DNA from: CALEUX01 sp964608615 | GTDB lineage: Bacteria > Bacteroidota > Bacteroidia > Bacteroidales > Marinilabiliaceae | Direction of reading: 5' to 3' | DNA length: 9,557 nt | Assembly: GCA_964608615.1 (NCBI GenBank) | Contig: CAZSQG010000113.1 | Span: forward strand, 1 to 9,557 | Part shown: one piece after another, positions 1 to 5,357 of the stretch | Numbering within the stretch: position 1 is the stretch's first letter | How the letters are laid out: each line of letters starts with the position of its first letter | Made by a program: the position numbers and the translations under genes | The notes under the pieces: model-generated | Told to the model about the DNA's origin: nothing | Seen by the model: the letters and a program-made list of their open reading frames with translations, nothing else | The model's database searches: none

Positions 1-1
1 T

Positions 2-172
2 GCCGATGTTGATAAAGATGGGAAAGTAGAAATTGTTATATCGCTAAAAGACGTATTAGGAGGCTCAAATGGTGGTGTGCAAATTTGGAAAGTTACTTCT
101 GCAGTAAAAAACACAATCGAATGGCCTACAGGAAGAGGAAATTACCTGCGTACAGGAGAATATCTGGAATAA
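2..172 (+). CDS. C-terminal end of FG-GAP/VCBS-repeat surface protein (5' partial)
   Basis: This is an open frame that enters from the left edge and ends at TAA 170-172; 56 residues are visible. It begins with an Asp-rich calcium-binding-like motif, DVDKDGKVEIV, typical of FG-GAP/VCBS beta-propeller repeats. A GGVQIWK strand follows, and it ends in WPTGRGNYLRTG, a tail often seen where such propellers finish. The family is usually extracellular or cell-surface in Bacteroidota, but no signal peptide can be judged because the N-terminus lies outside the window. No type IX sorting domain follows, so this copy ends right after the last repeat. It lies 46 bases upstream of the repeat module at 219. 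It could also be a piece of a gene whose original 3' end was replaced by recombination at that module. Confidence 0.6.
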   Translation, partial: ADVDKDGKVEIVISLKDVLGGSNGGVQIWKVTSAVKNTIEWPTGRGNYLRTGEYLE

Positions 173-218
173 TGGATGTTGATACAGTAGGGCTAATTCA
201 GGAACGATTAGAAGCATT

Positions 219-279
219 TTGACACGAAAGTGTTTCGAATTGCCAAAAGTTACATACACGCAACCGTCCGGCTGCGCAA
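219..279 (+). repeat. Partial dispersed repeat module (3' half, attC-like)
   Basis: Bases 219-248 match 9528-9557 at 26 of 30 positions. Both carry a small inverted repeat around AAAGTG (here CGAAA-GTG-TTTCG at 225-237). Downstream is an imperfect palindrome, CGCAACCGTCCGGCTGCG, at 259-276. The CAACCGT stretch resembles the CAACCGTT that precedes the core-like GTTAGGT at 7368. The 5' half of the module, with the GCRTATAAAACA motif seen at 4174 and 9451, is absent. The copy therefore looks truncated, sitting between two gene fragments. Its function is inferred, not shown. Confidence 0.5.
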
Positions 280-1381
280 AAACCACCCTTCGTTGCCGTT
301 GTGCTCGTGTGGGGTTATTCCAACAGGTACCGCATTCTATAAAAACGGAGCTTCTAAAGGAGGCACTGTGTCGTTTCTGATTTCCACGCCCCAAACAGGG
401 GTTGATTCTATTCTGGCTACATTTTCATTAATGGGTCTGCCTTTTGCCATAATCAGGCCCTTTGCAGCTCTTGTAACGGGTATTACCGGTGGACTGATTA
501 CAAGTGTGGTTACCAAAAATGAACCGACTATAAAGACGGTTCATCAACCGTCGCGTGAACACAAACCATTCGCCCAAAAAGTCATTGATGTGTTCCGGTA
601 CGGATTTGTTGAGTTTATTCAGGACATATCGAAGTGGTTGGTGATTGGTTTGGTGTTGGCAGCCATTATTTCAGCCCTGATTCCCAATGATTTTTTCGAG
701 CTCCTGAATCTGTCGCCCATTCTTCAAATGCTACTGATTCTGGTGGTGTCCATACCGCTTTATATTTGTGCTACAGGTTCAATTCCATTGGCCGCCATAT
801 TGATTCTGAAGGGAATCAGTCCCGGTGCTGCCTTTGTACTCTTAATGGCGGGTCCGGCCACCAATGCTGCCACCATCACCATGATCGGTAAAGTGCTGGG
901 GAAAAAGAGTCTGTTTACCTATCTGTTCACCATCATTGCCGGCGCCCTGGGCTTTGCCTTAATCATCGACTATGTCTTGCCATTGCAATGGTTTACTCTA
1001 TTGCCGGGGTTGCACACCGGACACCATCATATTGAATCACTCAACTGGTGGCAAATAACATCGGGGATCGTATTGCCGGCTCTGATCATAAATGGTTATG
1101 TTCAAAGATATTTAAAGTCTCGAACGGATGATGTTGTTCAATTAAAAAACAGTACCATGGAAATCAAAACAATTAAAGTAGAGGGTATGACCTGCAACCA
1201 TTGCAAGGCCAATGTGGAAAATAACCTTAAAACGCTCTCTTTTATAGCCAGTGCAAGCGTGAATTTGGGTGATAAAACAGTGACCCTCAAGGGCGATCAT
1301 ATAGAGCTCCAAAAGGTTAAGGATGCCATTGAAGCGCTTGGATATAAGGTTGTTGACTCTGTAGCTCAGGATCGTTTTTAG
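230..1381 (+). CDS. SO_0444-type Cu/Zn efflux permease with C-terminal HMA domain, 5'-truncated
   Basis: This is an integral-membrane permease of the SO_0444 family, thought to export copper or zinc. Recognisable homology starts only at LPLCSCGVIPTG (residues 22-33 of this frame). It continues through STPQTGVDS, several hydrophobic segments (about 60-95, 133-152, 164-215, 228-250, 275-290) and a CATGS motif near 180. A His cluster HTGHHH lies at 262-267. The last 75 residues form a heavy-metal-associated domain with the metal-binding GMTCNHC at 319-325. Intact relatives carry roughly 70 more residues with membrane helices before the CSCG motif. Here they are replaced by about 21 residues (MFRIAKSYIH...) that simply translate the repeat module at 219-279. 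The only upstream start is GTG 230, and the first in-frame ATG is at 431. It is probably a non-functional 5'-deleted gene, although the frame is otherwise open. GC content is clearly higher than in the hip genes. Confidence 0.75.
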   Translation: MFRIAKSYIHATVRLRKNHPSLPLCSCGVIPTGTAFYKNGASKGGTVSFLISTPQTGVDSILATFSLMGLPFAIIRPFAALVTGITGGLITSVVTKNEPTIKTVHQPSREHKPFAQKVIDVFRYGFVEFIQDISKWLVIGLVLAAIISALIPNDFFELLNLSPILQMLLILVVSIPLYICATGSIPLAAILILKGISPGAAFVLLMAGPATNAATITMIGKVLGKKSLFTYLFTIIAGALGFALIIDYVLPLQWFTLLPGLHTGHHHIESLNWWQITSGIVLPALIINGYVQRYLKSRTDDVVQLKNSTMEIKTIKVEGMTCNHCKANVENNLKTLSFIASASVNLGDKTVTLKGDHIELQKVKDAIEALGYKVVDSVAQDRF

Positions 1382-1538
1382 TTTATGAACATATTCAGTA
1401 GATAATTTTGGAAAACAAAATGCTTTTGACTACCGGGAGGAGCACTCCCCTGTTTCAGTGTTTCAGGGAGCCTGTCTGCCGAAGTCTGAAGATGGAGGGG
1501 TAAATAGCTATAAATAACCGGGTTCGGTCAGGGTTAAT

Positions 1539-1733
1539 TCAATCTACCCCCTTACGTTCAGCCTCCGGAGGACACAGCCCAAGGAAGGACTTTAAGCAAT
1601 CCCCGGGTGTTTTAACAAACTCATCCAACGACTTTATTCTTTTGACTTCATCCTGGCTCGAATCAACGATCTGCGCTAACGCCTTTAACAAATAATCGAT
1701 TTTAGGGCTGATAATGGCGCTTTTCTGTTGCTT
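1539..1733 (-). pseudogene. Decayed or partial ORF of unknown family
   Basis: The minus strand is open for 64 codons and reads KQQKSAIISPKIDYLLKALAQ, then an acidic/basic helix-like segment VDSSQDEVKRIKSLDEFV. It ends in KTPGDCLKSFLGL...KGVD before TGA at 1541-1539. The composition looks protein-like: an amphipathic helical pattern with few rare residues. It has no ATG start, and tandem stops (TAA, TGA) lie directly upstream. I do not recognise the family. It may be the tail of a deleted gene or a chance frame. Upstream minus-strand sequence is AT-rich with no continuation in the other frames that I could see. Confidence 0.3.
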
Positions 1734-2025
1734 TTATCAACTATTCAGATCATTCGGTCTATTGTTGTGTTTTTTATCAGCTCAAAACCATACTTTTATT
1801 TGTGATATAAACGAAATTGTTGTTAATGGATTTTAAAAGACATTGTGGTTGTCATATAGATATTGGCAGTTGAATAAATAATAGAATCACCGGATATATT
1901 ATTTGATATTTCATAATAATCAATCGATTTGAAAACCAAATACAAGGAGCAACCCGCATTATTTCCACATTGGGCATTGGTTCATCCGTAGCTTTCAGTT
2001 ACAGTTGTGATTAGGCATGAAGAAG

Positions 2026-2146
2026 CGTATGAAATGCGAAGGATTCACGCATACGGATAAAACAATAAATATCTCATGAGTAATCGAGAGGTTCACAGCC
2101 TGGTTACGTGAGAGGGAAGGGGTGAGAGTCCTCTTTCCGACTCGAC
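2026..2146 (+). ncRNA. Structured RNA-like segment, possible group II intron 3' remnant
   Basis: CGTATG (2026-2031) pairs with CATACG (2050-2055). GTAATC (2083-2088) can pair with GGTTAC (2102-2107). GTGAGAGG (2108-2115) then leads into a G-rich/CT-rich hairpin (2115-2122 with 2131-2138) and ends in ACTCGAC (2140-2146). The order GTGAGAGG, stem, then an ACTCGAC-like end resembles domain VI and the 3' splice end of bacterial group II introns. The domain V candidate is poor: no GNRA-capped 34-nt hairpin with an intact triad fits cleanly. No reverse transcriptase and no intron 5' end (GUGYG) are present upstream. If the interpretation is right, this is a dead 3' fragment. Confidence 0.3.
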
Positions 2147-2166
2147 TACAGCCAATACAGACAAAA

Positions 2167-2184
2167 AGTGCGACACATTGCACT
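2167..2184. promoter_or_regulatory. Palindromic operator O1 upstream of hipB
   Basis: AGTGCGACACATTGCACT is an 18-bp imperfect palindrome with half-site GTGCRA and a 4-base centre (CACA). Flanking A/T pairs extend the symmetry to 2165-2186. It overlaps the upstream edge of the candidate -35 element. It shares half-sites with O2 and O3, each 61 bp further on. HipB-family repressors autoregulate through inverted repeats, so HipB is the probable ligand. Confidence 0.6.
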
Positions 2185-2212
2185 TTGACATGGTTTTATA
2201 AACAACTATACT
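2185..2212 (+). promoter_or_regulatory. Candidate hip operon promoter
   Basis: TTGACA (2185-2190) and TATACT (2207-2212) are separated by 16 bases, close to a sigma-70-like layout. TTTG at 2184-2187 would also serve as a Bacteroidota -33 element, but the TAnnTTTG -7 consensus is not matched. Its position between O1 and O2 fits autorepression. Confidence 0.4.
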
Positions 2213-2227
2213 ACAATTTCAATTAAA

Positions 2228-2245
2228 AGTGCAATTAGTTGCTCT
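2228..2245. promoter_or_regulatory. Palindromic operator O2 upstream of hipB
   Basis: AGTGCAATTAGTTGCTCT has half-sites GTGCAA and GAGCAA (reverse complement of TTGCTC) around a 4-base centre (TTAG). It lies just downstream of the candidate promoter and exactly 61 bp after O1 and 61 bp before O3. Confidence 0.6.
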
Positions 2246-2288
2246 ATTCTTGGTTAAAGTCAGAATATTTTATATTTTTACAAATAAA

Positions 2289-2306
2289 AGAGCAATATTA
2301 TGCACT
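2289..2306. promoter_or_regulatory. Palindromic operator O3 overlapping the hipB start codon
   Basis: AGAGCAATATTATGCACT has half-sites GAGCAA and GTGCAT around a 4-base centre (TATT). The hipB ATG (2300-2302) lies inside the right arm. A bound repressor would sit on the translation start region and could block elongation as well as initiation of transcription. Confidence 0.55.
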
Positions 2307-2536
2307 ATGAGAATTTAATTAATACAATAAAAGAACGGAGAGAAAACTTAAAGGTTAACCAAGAAAATTTGGCAAAACTTTCTGGAGTTGGATTAAGAAC
2401 ACTAAAACAATTTGAAAGTGGTAAAGGTAACCCTACTTTACAGACTATTCAGAAAATAGCAGAGGTATTAGGATTGGAAGTTTGTTTAAAGGTTAAAACT
2501 GAAATAACAGATGAGAAAGGCAAAAATACTTTATAA
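2300..2536 (+). CDS. hipB: HipB-like XRE helix-turn-helix antitoxin/repressor
   Basis: This 78-residue protein is almost entirely one XRE-type HTH domain. The motif spans about residues 18-45 (NQENLAKLSGVGLRTLKQFE), followed by the helix-capping SGKGNPTLQTIQKIAEVLGLE. It matches the short y4mF/HipB-type regulators that precede hipA genes. In the known family HipB dimerises, binds operator palindromes and restrains the kinase. The ATG at 2300 is the only sensible start and lies within operator O3; there is no strong Shine-Dalgarno. The 3' end overlaps the next gene by 26 bases in another frame, implying translational coupling. A charged tail after residue 66 (KTEITDEKGKNTL) may contact the partner proteins. 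The name is by family and context. Confidence 0.88.
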   Translation: MHYENLINTIKERRENLKVNQENLAKLSGVGLRTLKQFESGKGNPTLQTIQKIAEVLGLEVCLKVKTEITDEKGKNTL

Positions 2537-2834
2537 GAACCAAGAAGCAGGCATGATAATTCAGCATGATAATGGTTCTTTTACCTTTAAATATGATAAT
2601 TCATGGATAAATGATACAACCCAACCTGCTATTAGTTTAACATTACCAAAATCTCAACAAGAATATCATTCAGATTTTTTATTTCCTTTTTTTTATAATA
2701 TGCTGCCAGAGGGGTCAAATAAACAGATCGTTTGTAAGCTTAATAGGTTAGACTTAAACGATTATTTTGGTTTACTTCTTACAACGGCAAAGAATGATAA
2801 TATCGGAGCAATAAAAGTTATTAAAATAGAATAA
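2511..2834 (+). CDS. hipS: HipS-like protein: stand-alone HipA N-terminal subdomain 1
   Basis: This 107-residue protein corresponds to the N-terminal subdomain of HipA kinases (Couple_hipA family), encoded as a separate chain. Diagnostic segments are ISLTLP (41-46), FPFFYNMLPEG (58-68) and LLTTAKNDNIGAIKV (89-103); the last matches the LL...GGDxIGAV-like end of that subdomain. In the E. coli HipBST system this piece, HipS, is the main antitoxin and HipB augments it. The order HTH, small subdomain, kinase is the same here. It starts inside hipB (26-base overlap) and ends 4 bases before the kinase start, so all three genes form one tight operon. A gene fission by recent mutation is unlikely, because the two parts have their own starts and lie in different frames. 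Confidence 0.82.
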   Translation: MRKAKILYKNQEAGMIIQHDNGSFTFKYDNSWINDTTQPAISLTLPKSQQEYHSDFLFPFFYNMLPEGSNKQIVCKLNRLDLNDYFGLLLTTAKNDNIGAIKVIKIE

Positions 2835-2838
2835 TTGT

Positions 2839-3825
2839 ATGATATTAAATGAAATTAAACATTGTCCAGGTACTTTAGCTGAAGGTCATACAACTTATAG
2901 CAGAGCATGTCTGTCTAAAGTATTTAAAGGGAGAAAAGTGAATCACATATTGTCTTATGATTCGCCGGCGTCAAATTCAGAAACAGATGAACTATTTAAT
3001 GACAATCGTAAACGAATGTCAATTTCTGGTGTGCAAGAGAAATTTTCAGTTTTACTTGATAAAAACAAATTACGGCTAATCAATGAAGGAGAACAAGGAG
3101 AATATATACTTAAACCAATTCCAAGTGCAGGAAATAGACCAGAGTGCATGCCAGCGAATGAACATTTAACAATGCAAATTGCAAAGCAAGCTTTTGGAAT
3201 TGAAGTAGCTGAAAACGCATTAATATTTTTCAAGAATGGTTCTCCTGCATATATTACAAAAAGATTTGATTTAAAAGAAGACGGTTCGAAATTAGCACAG
3301 GAGGATTTTGCTTCACTTTCAGGAAGAACACCGCAAACACATGGTGAGCACTACAAGTATTCAGGAAATTACCTTGAATTATTTGAAATAATGAAAAAGT
3401 TTGTTCCTGCTTACATCTTAGAAGCACCAAAGCTATTGAAATTATTAATTTTCAATTATTTATTTTCAAATGGAGATGCTCATTTTAAAAACTTTTCTTT
3501 AATAGAAACCTCAATGGGGGATTTTAAATTAAGCCCTGCTTATGATTTGTTAAATAGTAGGATACATATTGAGGACAGGGATTTTGCTTTAGAAGATGGG
3601 CTTTTACCAAAAAACTTGGCACAAGGTAAAGTCATTTCACAATTTAGAGTTTTATCAGAAAAAGCAGGGATTAATGAAAAAGTTTATGATGAAATACTAA
3701 ATGTAATGCTTAATCAGACTGGTTTAGTTGAAAAATTAACCTTTTCGTCTTTTTTGGATGAAAAAACGCAAAGAAATTATTTTCAGTCTTATCAAACACG
3801 ACTCAAAAAACTTAATAAAGAATGA
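2839..3825 (+). CDS. hipT: HipT/HipA-like serine/threonine kinase toxin
   Basis: This 328-residue HipA-fold kinase lacks N-terminal subdomain 1, which is supplied by the preceding gene. The Gly-rich loop reads MSISGVQEKFSV (60-71), and its two serines S61 and S63 match the SIS pair whose autophosphorylation controls HipT in HipBST. The ATP-site Lys is probably K92 in YILKP. The catalytic loop is NGDAHFKN (211-218), with D213 as likely catalytic base and N218 as metal ligand. LSPAYD (231-236) supplies the second metal Asp, D236. All key residues are present, so it should be active. HipA phosphorylates GltX and HipT phosphorylates TrpS; the substrate here cannot be read from sequence. ATG 2839 follows the upstream stop by 4 bases without a clear Shine-Dalgarno, suggesting coupled translation. 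Confidence 0.87.
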   Translation: MILNEIKHCPGTLAEGHTTYSRACLSKVFKGRKVNHILSYDSPASNSETDELFNDNRKRMSISGVQEKFSVLLDKNKLRLINEGEQGEYILKPIPSAGNRPECMPANEHLTMQIAKQAFGIEVAENALIFFKNGSPAYITKRFDLKEDGSKLAQEDFASLSGRTPQTHGEHYKYSGNYLELFEIMKKFVPAYILEAPKLLKLLIFNYLFSNGDAHFKNFSLIETSMGDFKLSPAYDLLNSRIHIEDRDFALEDGLLPKNLAQGKVISQFRVLSEKAGINEKVYDEILNVMLNQTGLVEKLTFSSFLDEKTQRNYFQSYQTRLKKLNKE

Positions 3826-4173
3826 AGTACTGGCGGTAATATACAGGAATATGAGCGGTCGGCACAGCTTTCCGAATAAATCGGAACTGCGCCTGCGGCT
3901 TGAGGCCCCGGACACAGGGAACCCAGCGATAATCCCGGTTGAACTACATCCTGAAAGTATCCCACCGTTTTTTTTACTATGGGGATTAAGATCTCTTTTG
4001 GTGTTTTCTTAAGAAATATGCCTTTGAATATCAGAGAAAGAAGAAGCACAAATAAACAAAAGGCCAATCATAATGACCACATTTTATCGATATTTGTTTT
4101 GAAAATGCGAAATTCAAGACGAAAAACATTTTGAGGGATTTGTCCTTTTGCTATCCGCCCGGAGGCGGATTTA
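3826..4173. other. Intergenic stretch with hairpins, no gene
   Basis: The segment about 3850-3960 is much richer in GC than the hip genes and marks a composition boundary. TTCCGA (3870-3875) and TCGGAA (3881-3886) form a hairpin. ATCCGCC (4153-4159) and GGCGGAT (4164-4170) form a 7-bp GC stem with a CGGA loop, and could act as a bidirectional terminator, though no clear T-run follows. Short open frames here (for example minus strand 4067-3792, TTG start only) show no family resemblance. Confidence 0.45.
4153..4170. terminator. Hairpin, possible terminator
   Basis: A perfect 7-bp stem, ATCCGCC/GGCGGAT, has a 4-base loop. It sits just before the attC-like module at 4174. The sequence after it, TTAGTT, is only weakly T-rich, so a terminator role is uncertain. 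Confidence 0.35.
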
Positions 4174-4301
4174 GTTCAACAACGCGTATAAAACAATGGG
4201 GGTTTATGTATTCAGGGTAAATCCATTCCCCGTAGCAAGTTTGTTAACGGCAGACATTAACGACGCCCGCACTTCGCCAACGATTTCATAGTGTTGCAAA
4301 C
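4174..4301 (+). repeat. attC-like structured module
   Basis: The module opens with GTTCAAC (fits RYYYAAC), followed by AACGCGTATAAAACA. The 18 bases AACAACGCGTATAAAACA (4178-4195) match 9455-9472 at 16 positions. It ends near CATAGTGTTGCAAAC (4287-4301). GTTGCAAA (4293-4300) has an exact inverted partner, TTTGCAAC, at 5272-5279 on the far side of the DinB/antitoxin block. Internal segments such as CGCACTTCGCCAAC parallel GTGCTTCGAAATGCC of the 9528 module. The length of about 128 bases is in the attC range. The opening and closing boxes of this copy are not complementary to each other, and no integrase is present, so the assignment is tentative. Confidence 0.4.
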
Positions 4302-4340
4302 AATTAAAAAAAACAAGCCTGTTTTACTAGTTAATTTGCC

Positions 4341-5027
4341 ATGAGAGATAAAAAGATAATTGATTGGAATAATAACCAGAAGTCGTTAAAATCCATTATA
4401 TTAAAAAAGGAAGATTTTAATCAAACTATAGAATTATGTCTTAAGCAACACGGAATGGTACATTCTTCGATTGTGACTAATGCCAATTATAATACAATCG
4501 AGGATGATTTATGGCACAATCTTGATGACAGAGCTTTTAGAGAATTTGTAAAAACTGACCATGGAACAATAGCACGGAATATCTGGCATGCAACCCGAAT
4601 AGAAGATTTAACAATGAATATTCTAGTTGCTGGAGAACCACAGATTCTAAATATTAATAACAGAATAAAAAAATTGAACTGCAAAATTCATGATACTGGA
4701 AATGCAATGACAGATTCTGAGGTGATAGAATTCAGCAAACATATTAATAAGGAAGAGTTGATTAATTATAGAAATGCTGTTGGAATCAAAACTCAAGATA
4801 TAATAAAGAATTTAACATATGATGATTTAAAAGTTAAAATTGAAAAGTCAAGACTCCAACAAATTATTGATGAAGGAGGAGTCTTAAACGTAGAAGGAGC
4901 AAACTGGTTGATTGATTTTTGGGGAAAGAAAAATGTTGCAGGAATTCTACTCATGCCAGCTACTCGACATAATTTAGTACATATTAATCAATCAAAGAGA
5001 ATTAAAGAAAAAATACAGAAAAAATGA
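4341..5027 (+). CDS. DinB-superfamily protein (putative metal-dependent hydrolase/transferase fold)
   Basis: This 228-residue protein looks like the DinB/YfiT four-helix-bundle superfamily (DinB_2 type). The helix GTIARNIWHATRIEDLTMNIL (75-95), with H83 in a WHxTRIED motif, and the late LLMPATRHNLVHIN (203-216), with H210 and H214, are characteristic. H41 in GMVHSSI is the probable third metal ligand. The middle part (MTDSEVIEFSKHI, YRNAVGIKTQDII) fits the usual helices. Known members include thiol S-transferases and damage-induced proteins of unclear activity; no substrate can be assigned. There is no signal peptide or membrane segment, so it is cytoplasmic. The ATG at 4341 lacks a Shine-Dalgarno. 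The stop overlaps the start of an antitoxin-like gene as ATGA (5024-5027), and the pair sits between inverted repeats at 4293 and 5272. Confidence 0.75.
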   Translation: MRDKKIIDWNNNQKSLKSIILKKEDFNQTIELCLKQHGMVHSSIVTNANYNTIEDDLWHNLDDRAFREFVKTDHGTIARNIWHATRIEDLTMNILVAGEPQILNINNRIKKLNCKIHDTGNAMTDSEVIEFSKHINKEELINYRNAVGIKTQDIIKNLTYDDLKVKIEKSRLQQIIDEGGVLNVEGANWLIDFWGKKNVAGILLMPATRHNLVHINQSKRIKEKIQKK

Positions 5028-5271
5028 ATAAATTGGAACTGAGAAACTTGATGATTTTGAGGAAAGAGCTCAATGTTTTGTGATTAGTCAAATATTGAAA
5101 GACGCTAGAAAAGAAGCAAAAATGACTCAAGAACAACTTGCAGAGAAAGTTGGGACTAAAAAGAGTTATATATCTCGACTTGAGAATGGAAAATGTGATA
5201 TTCAACTTTCTACCGAATATTTGTATTTGGACTTGGGAAAAGAGTGGATTTATTATTCGGATGAAATATAA
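5024..5271 (+). pseudogene. HigA-like XRE antitoxin, frameshifted
   Basis: The HTH core is clear: RKEAKMTQEQLAEKVGTKKSYISRLENG, followed by the DIQLST typical of HigA-type antitoxins. The conserved N-terminal segment IGTEKLDDFEERAQCFVISQ is open upstream in the same frame (from 5032) but has no ATG. An ATG at 5024, overlapping the DinB stop as ATGA, reads MNKL in another frame. Adding one G in TTGGAACT (5033-5040) would join them as MNKLGTEKLDDFEERAQ, the usual family start. After LST (about 5211) the frame yields EYLYLDLGKEW, while the +1 frame reads RIFVFGLGKRVDLLFG, which matches the family C-terminus. So there appear to be two frame disruptions. A shorter protein from GTG 5080 (63 residues) could still be made. 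No RelE/HigB toxin lies next to it. Confidence 0.65.
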
Positions 5272-5323
5272 TTTGCAACACGTTATGCTTAATCCGGGCT
5301 TTTAACAAATTTGGCAACAACAG
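5272..5323 (+). repeat. Right boundary of DinB block, attC-like start (short copy)
   Basis: TTTGCAACACGTTATG (5272-5287) is the inverted counterpart of CATAGTGTTGCAAA (4287-4300), perfect over 10 bases (GTGTTGCAAA) and further alike with a 2-base gap. It starts directly after the antitoxin stop. The following TTAATCCGGGC...GGCAACAACAG is too short for a complete module like those at 4174 and 9451. It may be a truncated copy. Confidence 0.35.
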
Positions 5324-5357
5324 ATAATTACTTTATTACATTTGGAAAAAAATAATT

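Larger units (their letters stand above)
1382..2166. other. Long intergenic stretch without an intact gene
   Basis: No convincing intact protein gene is visible on either strand. Next to the permease, GGGAG (about 1434), CTCCC and a second GGGAG (about 1469) can form two mutually exclusive hairpins. GGGGTA near 1497 can pair with TACCCC near 1545. One of these may end permease transcription, although none is followed by a clean T-run. Positions 1539-1733 hold a minus-strand reading-frame remnant, and 2026-2146 a structured element; both are listed separately. The stretch from about 1740 to 2000 is AT-rich and I see nothing recognisable in it. Confidence 0.5.

Noticed and set aside
65..394. 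Minus-strand 109-codon ORF
   Set aside because: It lies antisense to the surface-protein end, the repeat module and the permease; low-complexity Cys-rich translation without recognisable motifs.
1995..2183. Minus-strand 62-codon ORF
   Set aside because: It reads across the structured segment and the first hip operator; the translation has no domain resemblance and looks like antisense of a folded RNA.
3758..4012. Plus-strand 84-codon ORF overlapping the hipT end
   Set aside because: It begins inside the kinase gene in another frame and its later part translates GC-rich intergenic sequence; no family resemblance.
3792..4067. Minus-strand 91-codon ORF with a hydrophobic start
   Set aside because: Only a TTG start directly after a stop, no ribosome site, and the second half runs through hairpin sequence and into the 3' end of hipT.
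4310..4325. AAAACA-AGCC-TGTTTT hairpin as a terminator
   Set aside because: The stem is short and almost purely A/T, so it is too weak to support the call.
5310..5344. Bacteroidota-type promoter TTTG (5310) and TACATTTG (5337) before the first EFR1 gene
   Set aside because: The 23-base spacer is longer than usual, and the transcript start would leave only a few bases of leader before ATG 5358.
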